In this document: one piece after another, positions 9,071 through 17,271 of the stretch
Layout of the letters: each line of letters begins with the position of its first letter
Position numbering within the stretch: the stretch's first letter is position 1
NCBI GenBank assembly: GCA_003162425.1
Contig: PMOK01000169.1
Span: forward strand, 29,237-73,899
Reading direction: 5' to 3'
Origin: Bryobacterales bacterium
GTDB taxonomy: Bacteria > Acidobacteriota > Terriglobia > Bryobacterales > Bryobacteraceae
DNA: 44,663 nt
Translations under genes and position numbers: made by a program
The notes under the pieces: generated by a model
The model's input: the letters and a program-made list of their open reading frames with translations, nothing else
What the model was told of the DNA's origin: nothing
The model's database searches: none

Positions 9071-9103
9071 CCAACGCTCCATCAGGTAAAATTCCATCGG
9101 CTT

Positions 9104-9159
9104 TCCAAGTCTGTCAAACGCGACCGAACCGCGACCGTAAGGGAGTCGGTTGCCGGGTA
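9104..9159 (-). repeat. PYGRGS-type dispersed repeat
   Basis: The minus strand holds CGACTCCCTTACGGTCGCGG followed by TTCGGTCGCG. This sequence is often mistranslated as NRLPYGRGSV in planctomycete and acidobacterial genomes. Related copies are at 15918-15988 and 44499-44530. It lies between the divergent TPR lipoprotein and fur genes. Confidence 0.8.
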
Positions 9160-9197
9160 GAGGGCAGACTGATTTGCTACCCTCAGTGGTAGTCTCC

Positions 9198-9680
9198 ATG
9201 GCGGTCTCGGGTATTAAGGATTCGCTCAAACAGCAGGGAGTTCGGCTGACACGGCAGAGAAAGATTCTGCTGGATCTGATCGATCAGTCCGGCCAGCATC
9301 TGGATGCCGAGCGACTCTACCAGCTCGCGCGCGAGCGCGATCCCAAAATCAACCGGGTAACCGTCTATCGCACTCTGAAGCTGCTCAAGGCCGGTGGCCT
9401 CGTGGACGAGTTGGACCTCATGCACCACGACGGCGACCAGCACTACTACGAGACGCGCCTGAAACAGGAGCACGCTCACGTGATTTGTCTGCGCTGCGGC
9501 AAGATTGAGGAATTTTTCGGCGATTTGCTGCAACAAATGCGGGAACAGATTGAGAGTCACTTCGGTTTCAAGATCGTTCTGGCACGGACCGAAGTGGGCG
9601 GTTACTGCTCCCATTGCCAGGTGCTGCGAGCCAAGGAAATGGAAGCCTTGAGCGCCGAGTCCCGGCGGAGCCATCCATGA
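9198..9680 (+). CDS. Fur/PerR-family metal-dependent transcriptional regulator
   Basis: The 160-residue protein has the Fur winged-helix N-terminus (RLTRQRKILLDLI; NRVTVYRTLKLLKAGGLV). Its C-terminal dimerisation and metal domain has the His/Asp cluster MHHDGDQHYYE, then HAHVICLRCGKIEEF and GYCSHC. The two CxxC pairs should bind structural zinc. The metal sensed cannot be read from the sequence, so Fur, Zur and PerR are all possible, and the single-letter context does not favour one. The ATG at 9198 gives the usual Fur length. A TTG at 9150 would add 16 non-homologous residues derived from repeat flank. Its TGA overlaps the ATG of the phosphatase gene (ATGA at 9677-9680), implying one transcript and coupled translation. 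Confidence 0.9.
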   Translation: MAVSGIKDSLKQQGVRLTRQRKILLDLIDQSGQHLDAERLYQLARERDPKINRVTVYRTLKLLKAGGLVDELDLMHHDGDQHYYETRLKQEHAHVICLRCGKIEEFFGDLLQQMREQIESHFGFKIVLARTEVGGYCSHCQVLRAKEMEALSAESRRSHP

Positions 9681-11347
9681 CCTCGCCGAGTGAGCAGCCC
9701 CGTGCGACCGGACGATTGCCTGCCTTGGCGGTGATTAATCCTTCGGGAAACCGCAGCCGGATTCCGCTGGAGCCTCTTCCCTTCACCATCGGACGGCAGG
9801 GCGACAACAACCTGGTGCTCCGCGATAACCGCGCCTCGCGAGCTCACGCGCGCATTGTCGCCGAGAATGGCGATTACTTTGTCGAGGATTTAGACAGCCG
9901 CCACGGCGTGTTCGTCAATGGACAGAAGGTGAAGCGGCACAAGCTTATCGACGCGGACCGGATCGATTTCGGCTTCCAGGATTCGTACCGGTTGGTTTTC
10001 ACGCTCGAAGACGACGAGATTCGGCGTTTCATGGAGCAAATGTCGACGCAGGCCGCCGCCGGAGCCACCAACCTTTCAAAGCTTCGGTCCTTGGTGGAAG
10101 TCGCGCGTGCGCTACAAAGCTCACTTTCCACCAATGATGTGCTCGCGGCAGTGGTGGATGCCGCGCTTTCAGTGACCGGGGCCGAGCGTGGCTTTCTGCT
10201 GCTCAAGAATCAGGAAGAACTGGATGTGAGCGTGGCTCGCGACCGGCGTGGCGCGGCACTGGGGCCCGAAGATTTGGGTGTGCCGCGTACGCTGATCCAC
10301 AGGGCTCTTCGAACGCGCCGCGACATGCTCTCCATGACCTTCGATCCGCTGGGCGAGGGCGGCATTCGTCCGGAAATGTCGGTAGCGGACCTCGAACTGC
10401 GCTCGGTAGTTTGCGTGCCGTTGATTCACGTCAGGACCGGCTCGATGCAGGATACCATCGCAACTTCGCTGAACGACACAGTCGGAGTGCTCTACATGGA
10501 CTCGCGCGGGTCCGCCGCCGATCTGTCGGTTGGTAACCGCGAAATTCTGCAAACACTGGCGCTCGAAGCATCCACGATTCTCGAGAATGCCAGGCTCCTC
10601 GAGGAAGAACGCCTCAAGCGGCATCTGGAAGAAGAGTTGGACCTGGCGCGCACCATTCAACAGGGATTGTTGCCCAACGATCTACCGTCTGATGGCTGGT
10701 TCCGCGCCGCCGGGTCCAGTATCACGTCCCGGCAGGTGGGTGGTGACTATTACGACGTGCATCCGGCCGGTCCGGACGCCTTTGCTTGTGTGATCGCCGA
10801 CGTGTCCGGCAAAGGCGTGAGCGCGGCCCTGCTAGCTGCCTTGCTGCAGGGGGCCTTCCTGCTTGCTTCCGAGGGGCCGGCGCAGATTGAAGACGTGATG
10901 TCGAGCATCAACCGGTTCCTCACCGAGCGCGCCAAGGGTGAAAAATACGCCACCGTGTTCTATTGCACCGTCGATCGGTCGGGTGTGTTGCGCTGGTCGA
11001 ACGCCGGTCATCCCAAGCCGATTCTGGTGCGCACGGGGTCCGAGCTGATTTCACTCGAAAGCACCGGTCTGCCGCTCGGGATGCTGGAGGTTGCCTCCTA
11101 CGAGGTCAAAAGCATGCAACTCCAGAAAGGCGACAAGATTGTGCTATACAGCGACGGATTGTCGGAAGCGGAAAGCGAGGATGGGGAGTTTTTCGATCGC
11201 AAGAAATTCAGGGAAACGCTGTGCGCTAACGCGGCGCTGGGCTGCGGGGAGTTTCACGCCAAGCTGGTGGAGGCGGTGGAAGATTTCAGCGAGGGCGCGG
11301 AGTTGGCCGACGATATTACGACGCTGGTGCTGGAGTATCAGCCTTAG
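9677..11347 (+). CDS. FHA-GAF-PP2C (RsbU/SpoIIE-type) serine/threonine phosphatase
   Basis: The 556-residue signalling protein begins with an FHA domain (about 20-110; GRQGDNNLVL, SRAHARI) that binds phosphothreonine. A GAF sensor domain (about 145-315) follows, then a helical linker (LEEERLKRHLEEELDLARTIQQGLLP). The C-terminal SpoIIE/RsbU PP2C domain carries the metal-binding signatures GGDYYDV, DVSGKG, SDGLSEAES and ADDIT. Proteins of this type dephosphorylate anti-sigma antagonists in partner switching or act on substrates of Hanks-type kinases. Neither partner gene is nearby. The gene shares a 4 bp overlap with fur, an unusual pairing that may tie metal state to phosphatase level. Its 3' end overlaps the convergent hydrolase gene by 32 bp. 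Confidence 0.93.
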   Translation: MTSPSEQPRATGRLPALAVINPSGNRSRIPLEPLPFTIGRQGDNNLVLRDNRASRAHARIVAENGDYFVEDLDSRHGVFVNGQKVKRHKLIDADRIDFGFQDSYRLVFTLEDDEIRRFMEQMSTQAAAGATNLSKLRSLVEVARALQSSLSTNDVLAAVVDAALSVTGAERGFLLLKNQEELDVSVARDRRGAALGPEDLGVPRTLIHRALRTRRDMLSMTFDPLGEGGIRPEMSVADLELRSVVCVPLIHVRTGSMQDTIATSLNDTVGVLYMDSRGSAADLSVGNREILQTLALEASTILENARLLEEERLKRHLEEELDLARTIQQGLLPNDLPSDGWFRAAGSSITSRQVGGDYYDVHPAGPDAFACVIADVSGKGVSAALLAALLQGAFLLASEGPAQIEDVMSSINRFLTERAKGEKYATVFYCTVDRSGVLRWSNAGHPKPILVRTGSELISLESTGLPLGMLEVASYEVKSMQLQKGDKIVLYSDGLSEAESEDGEFFDRKKFRETLCANAALGCGEFHAKLVEAVEDFSEGAELADDITTLVLEYQP

Positions 11348-12257
11348 CAGCGCGCCTGCGCCGGTGGGCAGCCACTGCAAACATGGTTCCGGCCGCGGCC
11401 GCGACGCCCACAACAACCGCAACGCCCGGTAGCGCATCGAGTGGCGGAGCGGGCAGCGACACAACTCCCGATTCGTCCAAGCGCGCCGGCTCCCGTACGT
11501 AGCGGCCGTGGGCGGGGATCGGAAAATTGGTGGCGAGTTCGGCAAGTTGCATCACTGCATTGCCGCCGCTCATGGGGATTCCGTGGCCACACGCGACCGT
11601 GAGAGGGCGAAGCTCGGCGAGGAACTCCACCGATTCGCGAGCGCACCGCCAATCCGGAGTGGAGGGCGCCGGTGGACCGCATACTCGTTGCACCTCGAAA
11701 ACCGAGGCGAAGAAAGAATTCAGGTTCATGGTGGTCAGCGCGTCACCGGCCAGCAAGGTTCCATCCTGGCGGCGGAAAAACGCAACATGGCCGGGAGCGT
11801 GGCCGGGCGTGTGATGCCACTCCCAGCCCGCTAATCCAGGAGCCTCGCGGCCGGATTCGAGCGCTCGGACGCGCGCGCCGAGATCCTGCGACGGGACGGG
11901 AACAAAGCGGCCCATTAGCGCGAGAAAGCCGCCCACAGTCGGATCGAGCGGCGGATATTTCGATCGGCCGGTGAGGTACGGAAGTTCGAGCGGATGCGCG
12001 AATACCGATACGTCCCAGAAATTTGCAAGATCCAATGCGCTGCCGGCGTGATCCATGTGGCCATGCGTAAGAAGAATGGCGTCGGGCCGCGCGGCCACGC
12101 CATACAGCGATTCTGCCGCCTCCCGAATCTGTTGGGCGTGTCCCGGGGTTGACGTGTCCACCAGTGTCCACGGTCCTTCAGGCGGGCCAATGAAATACAC
12201 ATTGGCGATGCTGACCTTAAGGCAGAAGACGTCGGGTGCGATTTCCTTGAGCGGCAC
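11316..12257 (-). CDS. Metallo-beta-lactamase-fold hydrolase with C-terminal membrane anchor
   Basis: This 313-residue protein carries the binuclear zinc motif THGHMDHAG (near residues 63-71), HTPGHAPGH as the next His ligand, GDAL for the bridging Asp, and a later His in ACGHGIPM. The fold acts on thioester, ester or phosphodiester bonds. The substrate here cannot be assigned, and a beta-lactamase role is not implied. The extreme C-terminus has one hydrophobic segment (PGVAVVVGVAAAAGTMFAVAA) followed by RRRR, suggesting a tail anchor in the inner membrane with the enzyme in the cytoplasm. It starts 30 bp from the divergent nucleotidyltransferase gene, so both promoters share that short gap. 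The 3' end overlaps the phosphatase gene. Confidence 0.88.
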   Translation of the reverse strand: MPLKEIAPDVFCLKVSIANVYFIGPPEGPWTLVDTSTPGHAQQIREAAESLYGVAARPDAILLTHGHMDHAGSALDLANFWDVSVFAHPLELPYLTGRSKYPPLDPTVGGFLALMGRFVPVPSQDLGARVRALESGREAPGLAGWEWHHTPGHAPGHVAFFRRQDGTLLAGDALTTMNLNSFFASVFEVQRVCGPPAPSTPDWRCARESVEFLAELRPLTVACGHGIPMSGGNAVMQLAELATNFPIPAHGRYVREPARLDESGVVSLPAPPLDALPGVAVVVGVAAAAGTMFAVAAHRRRRAAKADTPAPAS

Positions 12258-12287
12258 AATATTATTTTAGGCCAGGATTCGAGTCAA

Positions 12288-13070
12288 ATGAATGTCCCCA
12301 CGGATCTCTCCGATCTTCTACACGCGATGGCTACCGATCTGCCCGCGATACTCCACGGGAATCTCGCCGGTATCTACTTGTGGGGGTCGTTGACTTATGA
12401 CGCGTTCGATCCGACCTGCAGCGACGTCGATTGCGTTGCCGTTACCGAACGAGATCTCGACGAGCGCGAGTTTTCCGAACTCGACGCGTGGTTCAACAAC
12501 AAGAAAGAACAGAATCGATGGGCCCACCGAATCGACATGCGCTTCGTGATCGATCATGAATTTCTCGAAAAGACTTCGCGATGCTGTGGCTTCTATCACT
12601 ACATGGGAAAACTCACGCGGCATGGATCAGACGGAAACCCGATCATGTGGATGAATATTGCCCAGTCCGGGATCACTCTGTGGGGCAAGGAGGCCAAACT
12701 GATCGCGCCGCAGGTGTCCGGTCAATGTCTCAACGATGCTCTGCTGCTGGAACTGAACTACCTGAAGGAAGACTTGGCCGCGAACGCCGGGGATCGCTCT
12801 GACAAGGCATTCATCCACAATGCCTACGCGGTACTCACAGCTTGCCGCATTCTTTACTCGGCCCATCACGGGGCGGTGGTCTCCAAAGATCAGGCTTGTA
12901 GTTGGGCGCTGGAAACAGTTCCGGCCATGTGGCGGCCGGTCATTCAAAGTGCCAAGGATAACCGGCTAAAGAATGGCGGCTCGACCACGCCTCAGTTGGA
13001 ACAGGATGCGATGCGCTTCGTAGAGTTCGTGACCGATGAGCTCAAAAATGGAAACCGACTGTCGCTGTGA
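12288..13070 (+). CDS. AadA-like nucleotidyltransferase (aminoglycoside adenylyltransferase family)
   Basis: The 260-residue cytoplasmic protein has an N-terminal nucleotidyltransferase core. Its motif LWGSLTYDAFDPTCSDVDCV (about 31-50) holds the G-S and D-x-D metal ligands that transfer AMP from ATP. The C-terminal half carries HNAYAVLTACRILYSAHHGAVVSKDQACSWALE, close to the AadA C-terminal helical domain. AadA enzymes adenylylate streptomycin and spectinomycin. This chromosomal copy is diverged and lacks mobile-gene neighbours, so resistance is plausible but not shown. It is divergent from the hydrolase, and its last 29 bp overlap the 3' end of the convergent receptor gene. Confidence 0.82.
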   Translation: MNVPTDLSDLLHAMATDLPAILHGNLAGIYLWGSLTYDAFDPTCSDVDCVAVTERDLDEREFSELDAWFNNKKEQNRWAHRIDMRFVIDHEFLEKTSRCCGFYHYMGKLTRHGSDGNPIMWMNIAQSGITLWGKEAKLIAPQVSGQCLNDALLLELNYLKEDLAANAGDRSDKAFIHNAYAVLTACRILYSAHHGAVVSKDQACSWALETVPAMWRPVIQSAKDNRLKNGGSTTPQLEQDAMRFVEFVTDELKNGNRLSL

Positions 13071-15798
13071 CGGCGCGCGGAGTAACGTAGTGGGTTCCGC
13101 TAAACGTGGAAAGGAAATTGTACAAGGCGTACTTGTCGGTAAGATTCACCACCGACAGTCGCGCGCTCCATTTGTACTTGTCGCCGTGCAAGATGTTATC
13201 GTGACCCACCGCGATATCGAATAGATTGCGGGGTGCTATGCGAGGCGGATTGTGATCGTCATTCTCGGCGCTGGCCGCAGGAATCTTTATCAGGGTTGAG
13301 CCGTATTGTGATGCATCGCAGAGACCCGTGGGACTGATGGGAGTGGTGGGAGTCGCGTGCACGCCGCCGCAGAAAAGACCGGCCTGGAACTGCTGGTCCG
13401 GCGTCAGGCCGGAAACGTCAACCATGGAATCGGTTCCGTTGGGACCGTTGTTGCAGTTGCCTCCCGCACACGGTACCGGACCGGCAACCAAGCCGCTATC
13501 GTAACGCCAGTTGAAGCCCAGCCATGGACTTCGTTTCGAGGGCTGGTATTGGATGTGAGCCGTGGAGTTAAAAACCTCATCGTGATCGATGCGAAATACT
13601 CCGTTGCCGCCTTGTCCGGCCGGCGTGGCGCCGATCCCACTAACTTGGGGCTGAAAGAAGCGCGCAGCGACACTGGAGAAGACGAGAAATGCCGATAAGC
13701 CGTGGAAATTCGGCATGCTGGCGCGCACTGCGTAGCCGGGAATCTTGGAGCTGGCCCACTCGATCGGAAACGTGACCGGCGTGGAGCCCAGCACGCTAAA
13801 GTCGTAGGCCAGGTGAGTGTACTTCCAAATGTACTCGGCATCAATCACGAAGTACTTTCCGAAGGCCTGCTCAACGCCGGCGTGGAACTCGTTGCGCCAG
13901 CCAGGCCGCAGCGGTTGAGTGAGACAAGGATAGCCCTGTATAGCGGCCATGAGATCGCTGACCACTGGGTCCAGGCAACCGTTGCTCGCCAGCACCAGGT
14001 TCTCGTTGAAAGGCGTCTCGAGCGTGCGGGCATAGGAAATCCGCAGCACGGTATTGCTCGGTTTGATGTTGTAAGCGATCCCAAGCCGAGGTTCCCCTTG
14101 ATTGGCGTGAGTGATTCCGTCGTAGTGGTCGAACCGAACGCCGAGGTTGAGCGTCCAGTTCTTTATCGTCATGGTGTCCTGGAGAAAGAGCGCCAGTTCC
14201 CGCATGTTGGCGTGGCCGCGGAACCCGTATAACCCGCTGGTGGAACTGGGACAACCACTGAGCGGCCCCGTCCTGGTCAGGTCGATGCAGGCCAAGAGAG
14301 GATCATAGGCTGTGTTGGGCGATAATGTCCCCGTGCAGTTGTTGGGGTTTGTTAGAGACGGATTCGTGTTGGGGCTTCCATCGGCGTTGAAGCAAACCGG
14401 ATTGAAGGTGGGGTCAACAATACCGAAGCTGTCCTTCTCAGTGAGGATGGTGTCTTCATAAGTGATGCCGGCTTTGATGTTGTGGATTCCTTTCACATAG
14501 GAAATGTTGGCGCGCGCTCCCAAGTTGGTCAACGTGCGACTCTGCCCAATGGTTTCCGATTGAAGATCCGGGGTGAAATCCGCGAAGGGGTCGCGGCTCG
14601 GGTAGTAGTTGTATTGATCCTGACGGGCGAAGGCTCCGAGGGTGAAGACCGTGCTCGGATTCAATAGGTGGGTCCATGTGGGTGCGATGTTGTAGGTTCG
14701 AATCTTGGAACGCTGATCTTGCGTACCTACCGGCGCTCCATTCGGGCCCAGCCCGTTGTTGTTAACAACCAGTCCAGACCATGCGTCCGCGGTTTGCCCG
14801 TCAAATGAGTTGGGCGTTTGGAACCAGGAGCGCGTGAAGCCGAAGTTCACGTTGATGGTGTCAGCGATAGACGGCTTGAAGTCGAAGCGGTCGAACAGAT
14901 TTTCTTCATTGCCGTGGTCGTGGTAGGTCTGGAACTCGGGGCCGTCGAGAAATCGGCCTGTGTTCAACCCATTCACCGAAATGAAATTGCCCCATTTCTC
15001 TCTTCCATAGGAAAGATTGAAGCCGACATTGGCGGTGCCAAAGGTGCCATAGGAAGCGGTGATGTCGCCGTGCGGTTCGGTGGCACCCAGGCCTGAGCGC
15101 GTGGTGACGTTGATTACCACACTGGTTTTGTCACCATATTCGGCTGGCGGCGCCCCCGCGATCACCTCCATGGATTGAACTGCGTCGAGCGGTATTTGAT
15201 TCGAAAAGACCTTGCTCTGCTGATCCGTGATGGGCTGGCCATCGAGCGAGAACGAGTTCGACGCATGATCGCCGAGTCCATGAAAGAGGCCGTTCGAATC
15301 GGCCGAGATACCGGGTGATGCCAGTGTCACCAGCGAGCTGAGGGATGAAGACTGGCTTTCGAGCGGCATCTTGTCGAACAGGCCCCGATCGATGTCGGTG
15401 TGAGTGACAGGGTTTGTCTCCAGCAGATCGCCGGCCTCTACTACCGTCACGCTGGACGATTCAGTGCCGATCTTCAGGCTGATCTTGATTTCGAGCGGGA
15501 TAGGCGAACGCACATCCACGTCCTCGGTTCCGCGTTGGAATCCGGACGCGTTGGCAGTCACGTGGTAGTTGTTAAGCGGAATGTTGTTGAGCGCGAAATT
15601 TCCCTGGCTGTCGGTCTTCGTCGTTTGCGTATAGTGCGAAACGGGGTTCTCAATCTCCACGCCTGCACCGGCGATGGCTGCTCCGGACGGGTCGAGCACC
15701 GTGCCTCGAACGGTCCCGGAGTTCCCGCCGCTCGACTGAGCATAACTGAACGTGGCAAGACTAATTGACAGGGTAAGGCTACAAGCGAGTTTCCTCAT
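13042..15798 (-). CDS. TonB-dependent receptor-like outer-membrane protein, cassette 1
   Basis: The 918-residue protein has a signal peptide (residues 1-20, ending SYAQ) and a carboxypeptidase-regulatory-like domain (about 28-105; GTVLDPSGAAIAGAGVEI). A TonB plug domain follows (about 115-240; SLDGQPITDQQ, VIAGAPPAEYGDKTSVVINV), and a long beta-barrel ends in aromatic FHF, the usual outer-membrane C-terminal signature. The substrate is unknown. It is clearly paralogous to the receptor at 23825-26392: both share GDHA, ITDQQSK, PAEYGDKTS/DAQYGDKTS, ENDDHNP and ALYNFLSTFSGTH. Each is preceded by a LytTR response regulator on the same strand. AAGG precedes the ATG at 15798. The 3' end overlaps the nucleotidyltransferase gene. 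Confidence 0.9.
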   Translation of the reverse strand: MRKLACSLTLSISLATFSYAQSSGGNSGTVRGTVLDPSGAAIAGAGVEIENPVSHYTQTTKTDSQGNFALNNIPLNNYHVTANASGFQRGTEDVDVRSPIPLEIKISLKIGTESSSVTVVEAGDLLETNPVTHTDIDRGLFDKMPLESQSSSLSSLVTLASPGISADSNGLFHGLGDHASNSFSLDGQPITDQQSKVFSNQIPLDAVQSMEVIAGAPPAEYGDKTSVVINVTTRSGLGATEPHGDITASYGTFGTANVGFNLSYGREKWGNFISVNGLNTGRFLDGPEFQTYHDHGNEENLFDRFDFKPSIADTINVNFGFTRSWFQTPNSFDGQTADAWSGLVVNNNGLGPNGAPVGTQDQRSKIRTYNIAPTWTHLLNPSTVFTLGAFARQDQYNYYPSRDPFADFTPDLQSETIGQSRTLTNLGARANISYVKGIHNIKAGITYEDTILTEKDSFGIVDPTFNPVCFNADGSPNTNPSLTNPNNCTGTLSPNTAYDPLLACIDLTRTGPLSGCPSSTSGLYGFRGHANMRELALFLQDTMTIKNWTLNLGVRFDHYDGITHANQGEPRLGIAYNIKPSNTVLRISYARTLETPFNENLVLASNGCLDPVVSDLMAAIQGYPCLTQPLRPGWRNEFHAGVEQAFGKYFVIDAEYIWKYTHLAYDFSVLGSTPVTFPIEWASSKIPGYAVRASMPNFHGLSAFLVFSSVAARFFQPQVSGIGATPAGQGGNGVFRIDHDEVFNSTAHIQYQPSKRSPWLGFNWRYDSGLVAGPVPCAGGNCNNGPNGTDSMVDVSGLTPDQQFQAGLFCGGVHATPTTPISPTGLCDASQYGSTLIKIPAASAENDDHNPPRIAPRNLFDIAVGHDNILHGDKYKWSARLSVVNLTDKYALYNFLSTFSGTHYVTPRAVTATVGFHF

Positions 15799-15885
15799 CC
15801 TTCGATTGTGCGTGGTCGCCCGGTTTCAACCTAGAAAAGTCTGATAGGCGGTCCTGGATTTTGCGTGAACGAGCCATCCTGGGCC

Positions 15886-15895
15886 ATGAGCGGGC
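15886..15895. promoter_or_regulatory. Shared decamer ATGAGCGGGC upstream of receptor 1
   Basis: This decamer lies 88 bp from the receptor start. An identical copy is at 26461-26470 before receptor 2, and a one-mismatch copy is at 16846-16855 before response regulator 1. It is a candidate LytTR-regulator or common promoter element, supported only by position and identity. Confidence 0.3.
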
Positions 15896-15917
15896 ACCCT
15901 CGGATGGCGAGGCTAGG

Positions 15918-15988
15918 CACCGACTTCCTCACGGTCGCGGTTCGGTAACGCTCGAACGTTTCCGAACCGCGAGCGTAAGCGACCGGTG
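15918..15988. repeat. PYGRGS-type repeat arranged as a 71 bp imperfect palindrome
   Basis: Two copies of the repeat face each other. CACCGACTTCCTCACGGTCG plus CGGTTCGGTAACG is followed by CTCGAA and then the inverted partner CGTTTCCGAACCGCGAGCG plus TAAGCGACCGGTG. The palindrome sits 7 bp beyond the stop codon of response regulator 1, where it could act as a terminator or mRNA end-protecting hairpin. Confidence 0.8.
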
Positions 15989-15994
15989 CTTGCG

Positions 15995-16756
15995 CTACCG
16001 TTCCAGGAGGCGGCGAATGTTGTGGGCCTGGCGCTTGCTCACCACGAATTGCTGCTCGTTGCTGAGAGTCAGCATCCAGCGATGGCTGGTAAGGGCGGTG
16101 ACTTTGCGGACATGGTTGATGTTTACGAGGGCGTTTCGATGCACGCGTTGGAACGAGAAAGACTGAAGACTGGTCTCCAATGTGCGAAGAGTCTGGCTGG
16201 CCATGAAGCGGCGCTTGGGTGTAACGATCCAGACTAGCTCGCCTTCGGCCTGAAGCGCCAGCACTTCATCAGCATCCAGCAGGTAATACTCGCGGCCCGC
16301 GCGGCCCACTAGCTTGCGGCGGGCCGGGTTGAGTGTCTCGGCCGCCGAGGCAATATTGGCCAGGTCTTGCGCGATTTCGAGCGGCTTGCCCAACAGATTC
16401 TTGACCCGCTCCAGGGCTTTCCGGAGCCTGGCTTCGCTGACAGGCTTCAGCAAATAATCGATGGCGCCGGCTTCGAACGCTTCAATGGCGTGCTGATGAA
16501 ATGCGGTAACGATCACGATGACCGGTAACCGTGGCCCGCTCAGATTCCGGACCACCTCGAAGCCTCCCATCCCAGGCATTTGCAGATCGAGGAACACCAG
16601 GTCGGGCCGCAGTTCAACGATCTGCTGCAAGACCTGAGGGCCATCCTCGGCCTCACCTACTATGGTCACTTCGGGCAGAAGATCCAGTTCCTCCCGCAAG
16701 ACCTTCCGCGCGATCTGTTCGTCGTCGGCGATGACGGTCCTGATGAGGCGATCCAT
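15995..16756 (-). CDS. LytTR-family response regulator, cassette 1
   Basis: The 253-residue protein has an N-terminal receiver domain with acidic residues at DDE (11-13), phosphoacceptor Asp57 in FLDLQMPG, the Thr of IVTAF and the Lys of LLKPV. A C-terminal LytTR DNA-binding domain follows (about 150-253; RVHRNALVNINHVRKV). It should bind DNA as a dimer when phosphorylated. No histidine kinase lies beside it. The paralogue at 26491-27228, highly similar along its whole length, has one nearby, so the kinase at 27368 may serve both. The frame extends upstream to 16969, but MDRLIRTVIADDE at 16756 matches the paralogue start. The TAG stop at 15995-15997 coincides with the CTAC end of the downstream repeat. 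Confidence 0.92.
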   Translation of the reverse strand: MDRLIRTVIADDEQIARKVLREELDLLPEVTIVGEAEDGPQVLQQIVELRPDLVFLDLQMPGMGGFEVVRNLSGPRLPVIVIVTAFHQHAIEAFEAGAIDYLLKPVSEARLRKALERVKNLLGKPLEIAQDLANIASAAETLNPARRKLVGRAGREYYLLDADEVLALQAEGELVWIVTPKRRFMASQTLRTLETSLQSFSFQRVHRNALVNINHVRKVTALTSHRWMLTLSNEQQFVVSKRQAHNIRRLLER

Positions 16757-16845
16757 CTTAAGCTTGTTTACTACCGAAACTCGCAAAAGCGCATAAAATA
16801 CTGGCCAGCGGGATAAGACGGATCGTGGGTGGTCAAATAATCGGG

Positions 16846-16855
16846 ATGAGCGGAC
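16846..16855. promoter_or_regulatory. Variant decamer ATGAGCGGAC upstream of response regulator 1
   Basis: This is one mismatch from the decamers at 15886 and 26461. It lies 90 bp from the response regulator start, in the 121 bp gap after the ferredoxin gene. That position would fit autoregulation. Confidence 0.25.
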
Positions 16856-16877
16856 GGTGCCTTGGCTTGCATTTGGG

Positions 16878-17261
16878 CTAAAGCGCGTCTGAGACAGACT
16901 GACCATCGAACGGGCTGAATAGTTTGTCGCGGAACTCGCCCGGCAATGGCGCCAATGCGCCAGCCGCATTGGACTGCACTGCCCACGTGAGAAGCGCTTG
17001 ATAATGGTCGTGCCGGTCGATGTTTCCGATCCAGGTGCTGCCCCGGCCAGTGGTTATACAAAGGACGTTCGGCACGTCGCAAGGGCCGATGCATCCGGCG
17101 ATGGTGAGTTGGATCGATTTCAGCAGGCCTCTGCGTCGCCACTCTTCCTTGAGCCATGCTACCGGGACTTCAGGATGTCCCTTCTCGGGGTGCCCGCAAC
17201 AGCAGCCAGCGCAGACCAGCACGTCCGCAAGCTTGATCCGTTTAGTTTGCAACTGAGCCAT
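16878..17261 (-). CDS. Thioredoxin-fold (2Fe-2S) ferredoxin of a metal-export operon
   Basis: The 127-residue protein has a first cysteine cluster CAGCCCGHPEKGHPEVP (Cys17, 20, 21, 22) and a second GCIGPCDVPNVLC (Cys57, 61, 68). This is the pattern of the thioredoxin-like [2Fe-2S] ferredoxin family. Relatives are often found beside cobalt-related genes, which is my recollection and not something shown here. The ATG at 17261 follows AGGAAA. A longer frame to 17366 overlaps the ATPase gene and is rejected. It begins 10 bp after the P-type ATPase stop, so it is the third gene of an operon with the ATPase and the RcnR/FrmR-like repressor. It could supply electrons for metal reduction or bind metal directly; neither is proven. 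Confidence 0.85.
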   Translation of the reverse strand: MAQLQTKRIKLADVLVCAGCCCGHPEKGHPEVPVAWLKEEWRRRGLLKSIQLTIAGCIGPCDVPNVLCITTGRGSTWIGNIDRHDHYQALLTWAVQSNAAGALAPLPGEFRDKLFSPFDGQSVSDAL

Positions 17262-17271
17262 CGTAAATTTC

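Noticed and set aside
9071..9229. N-terminal extension of the TPR lipoprotein (NRLPYGRGSV)
   Set aside because: It is coded by a dispersed repeat, and a lipoprotein signal peptide starts at 9070.
11316..12257. True beta-lactamase
   Set aside because: The motifs define only the broad metallo-hydrolase fold, there is no signal peptide, and the C-terminal anchor is atypical.
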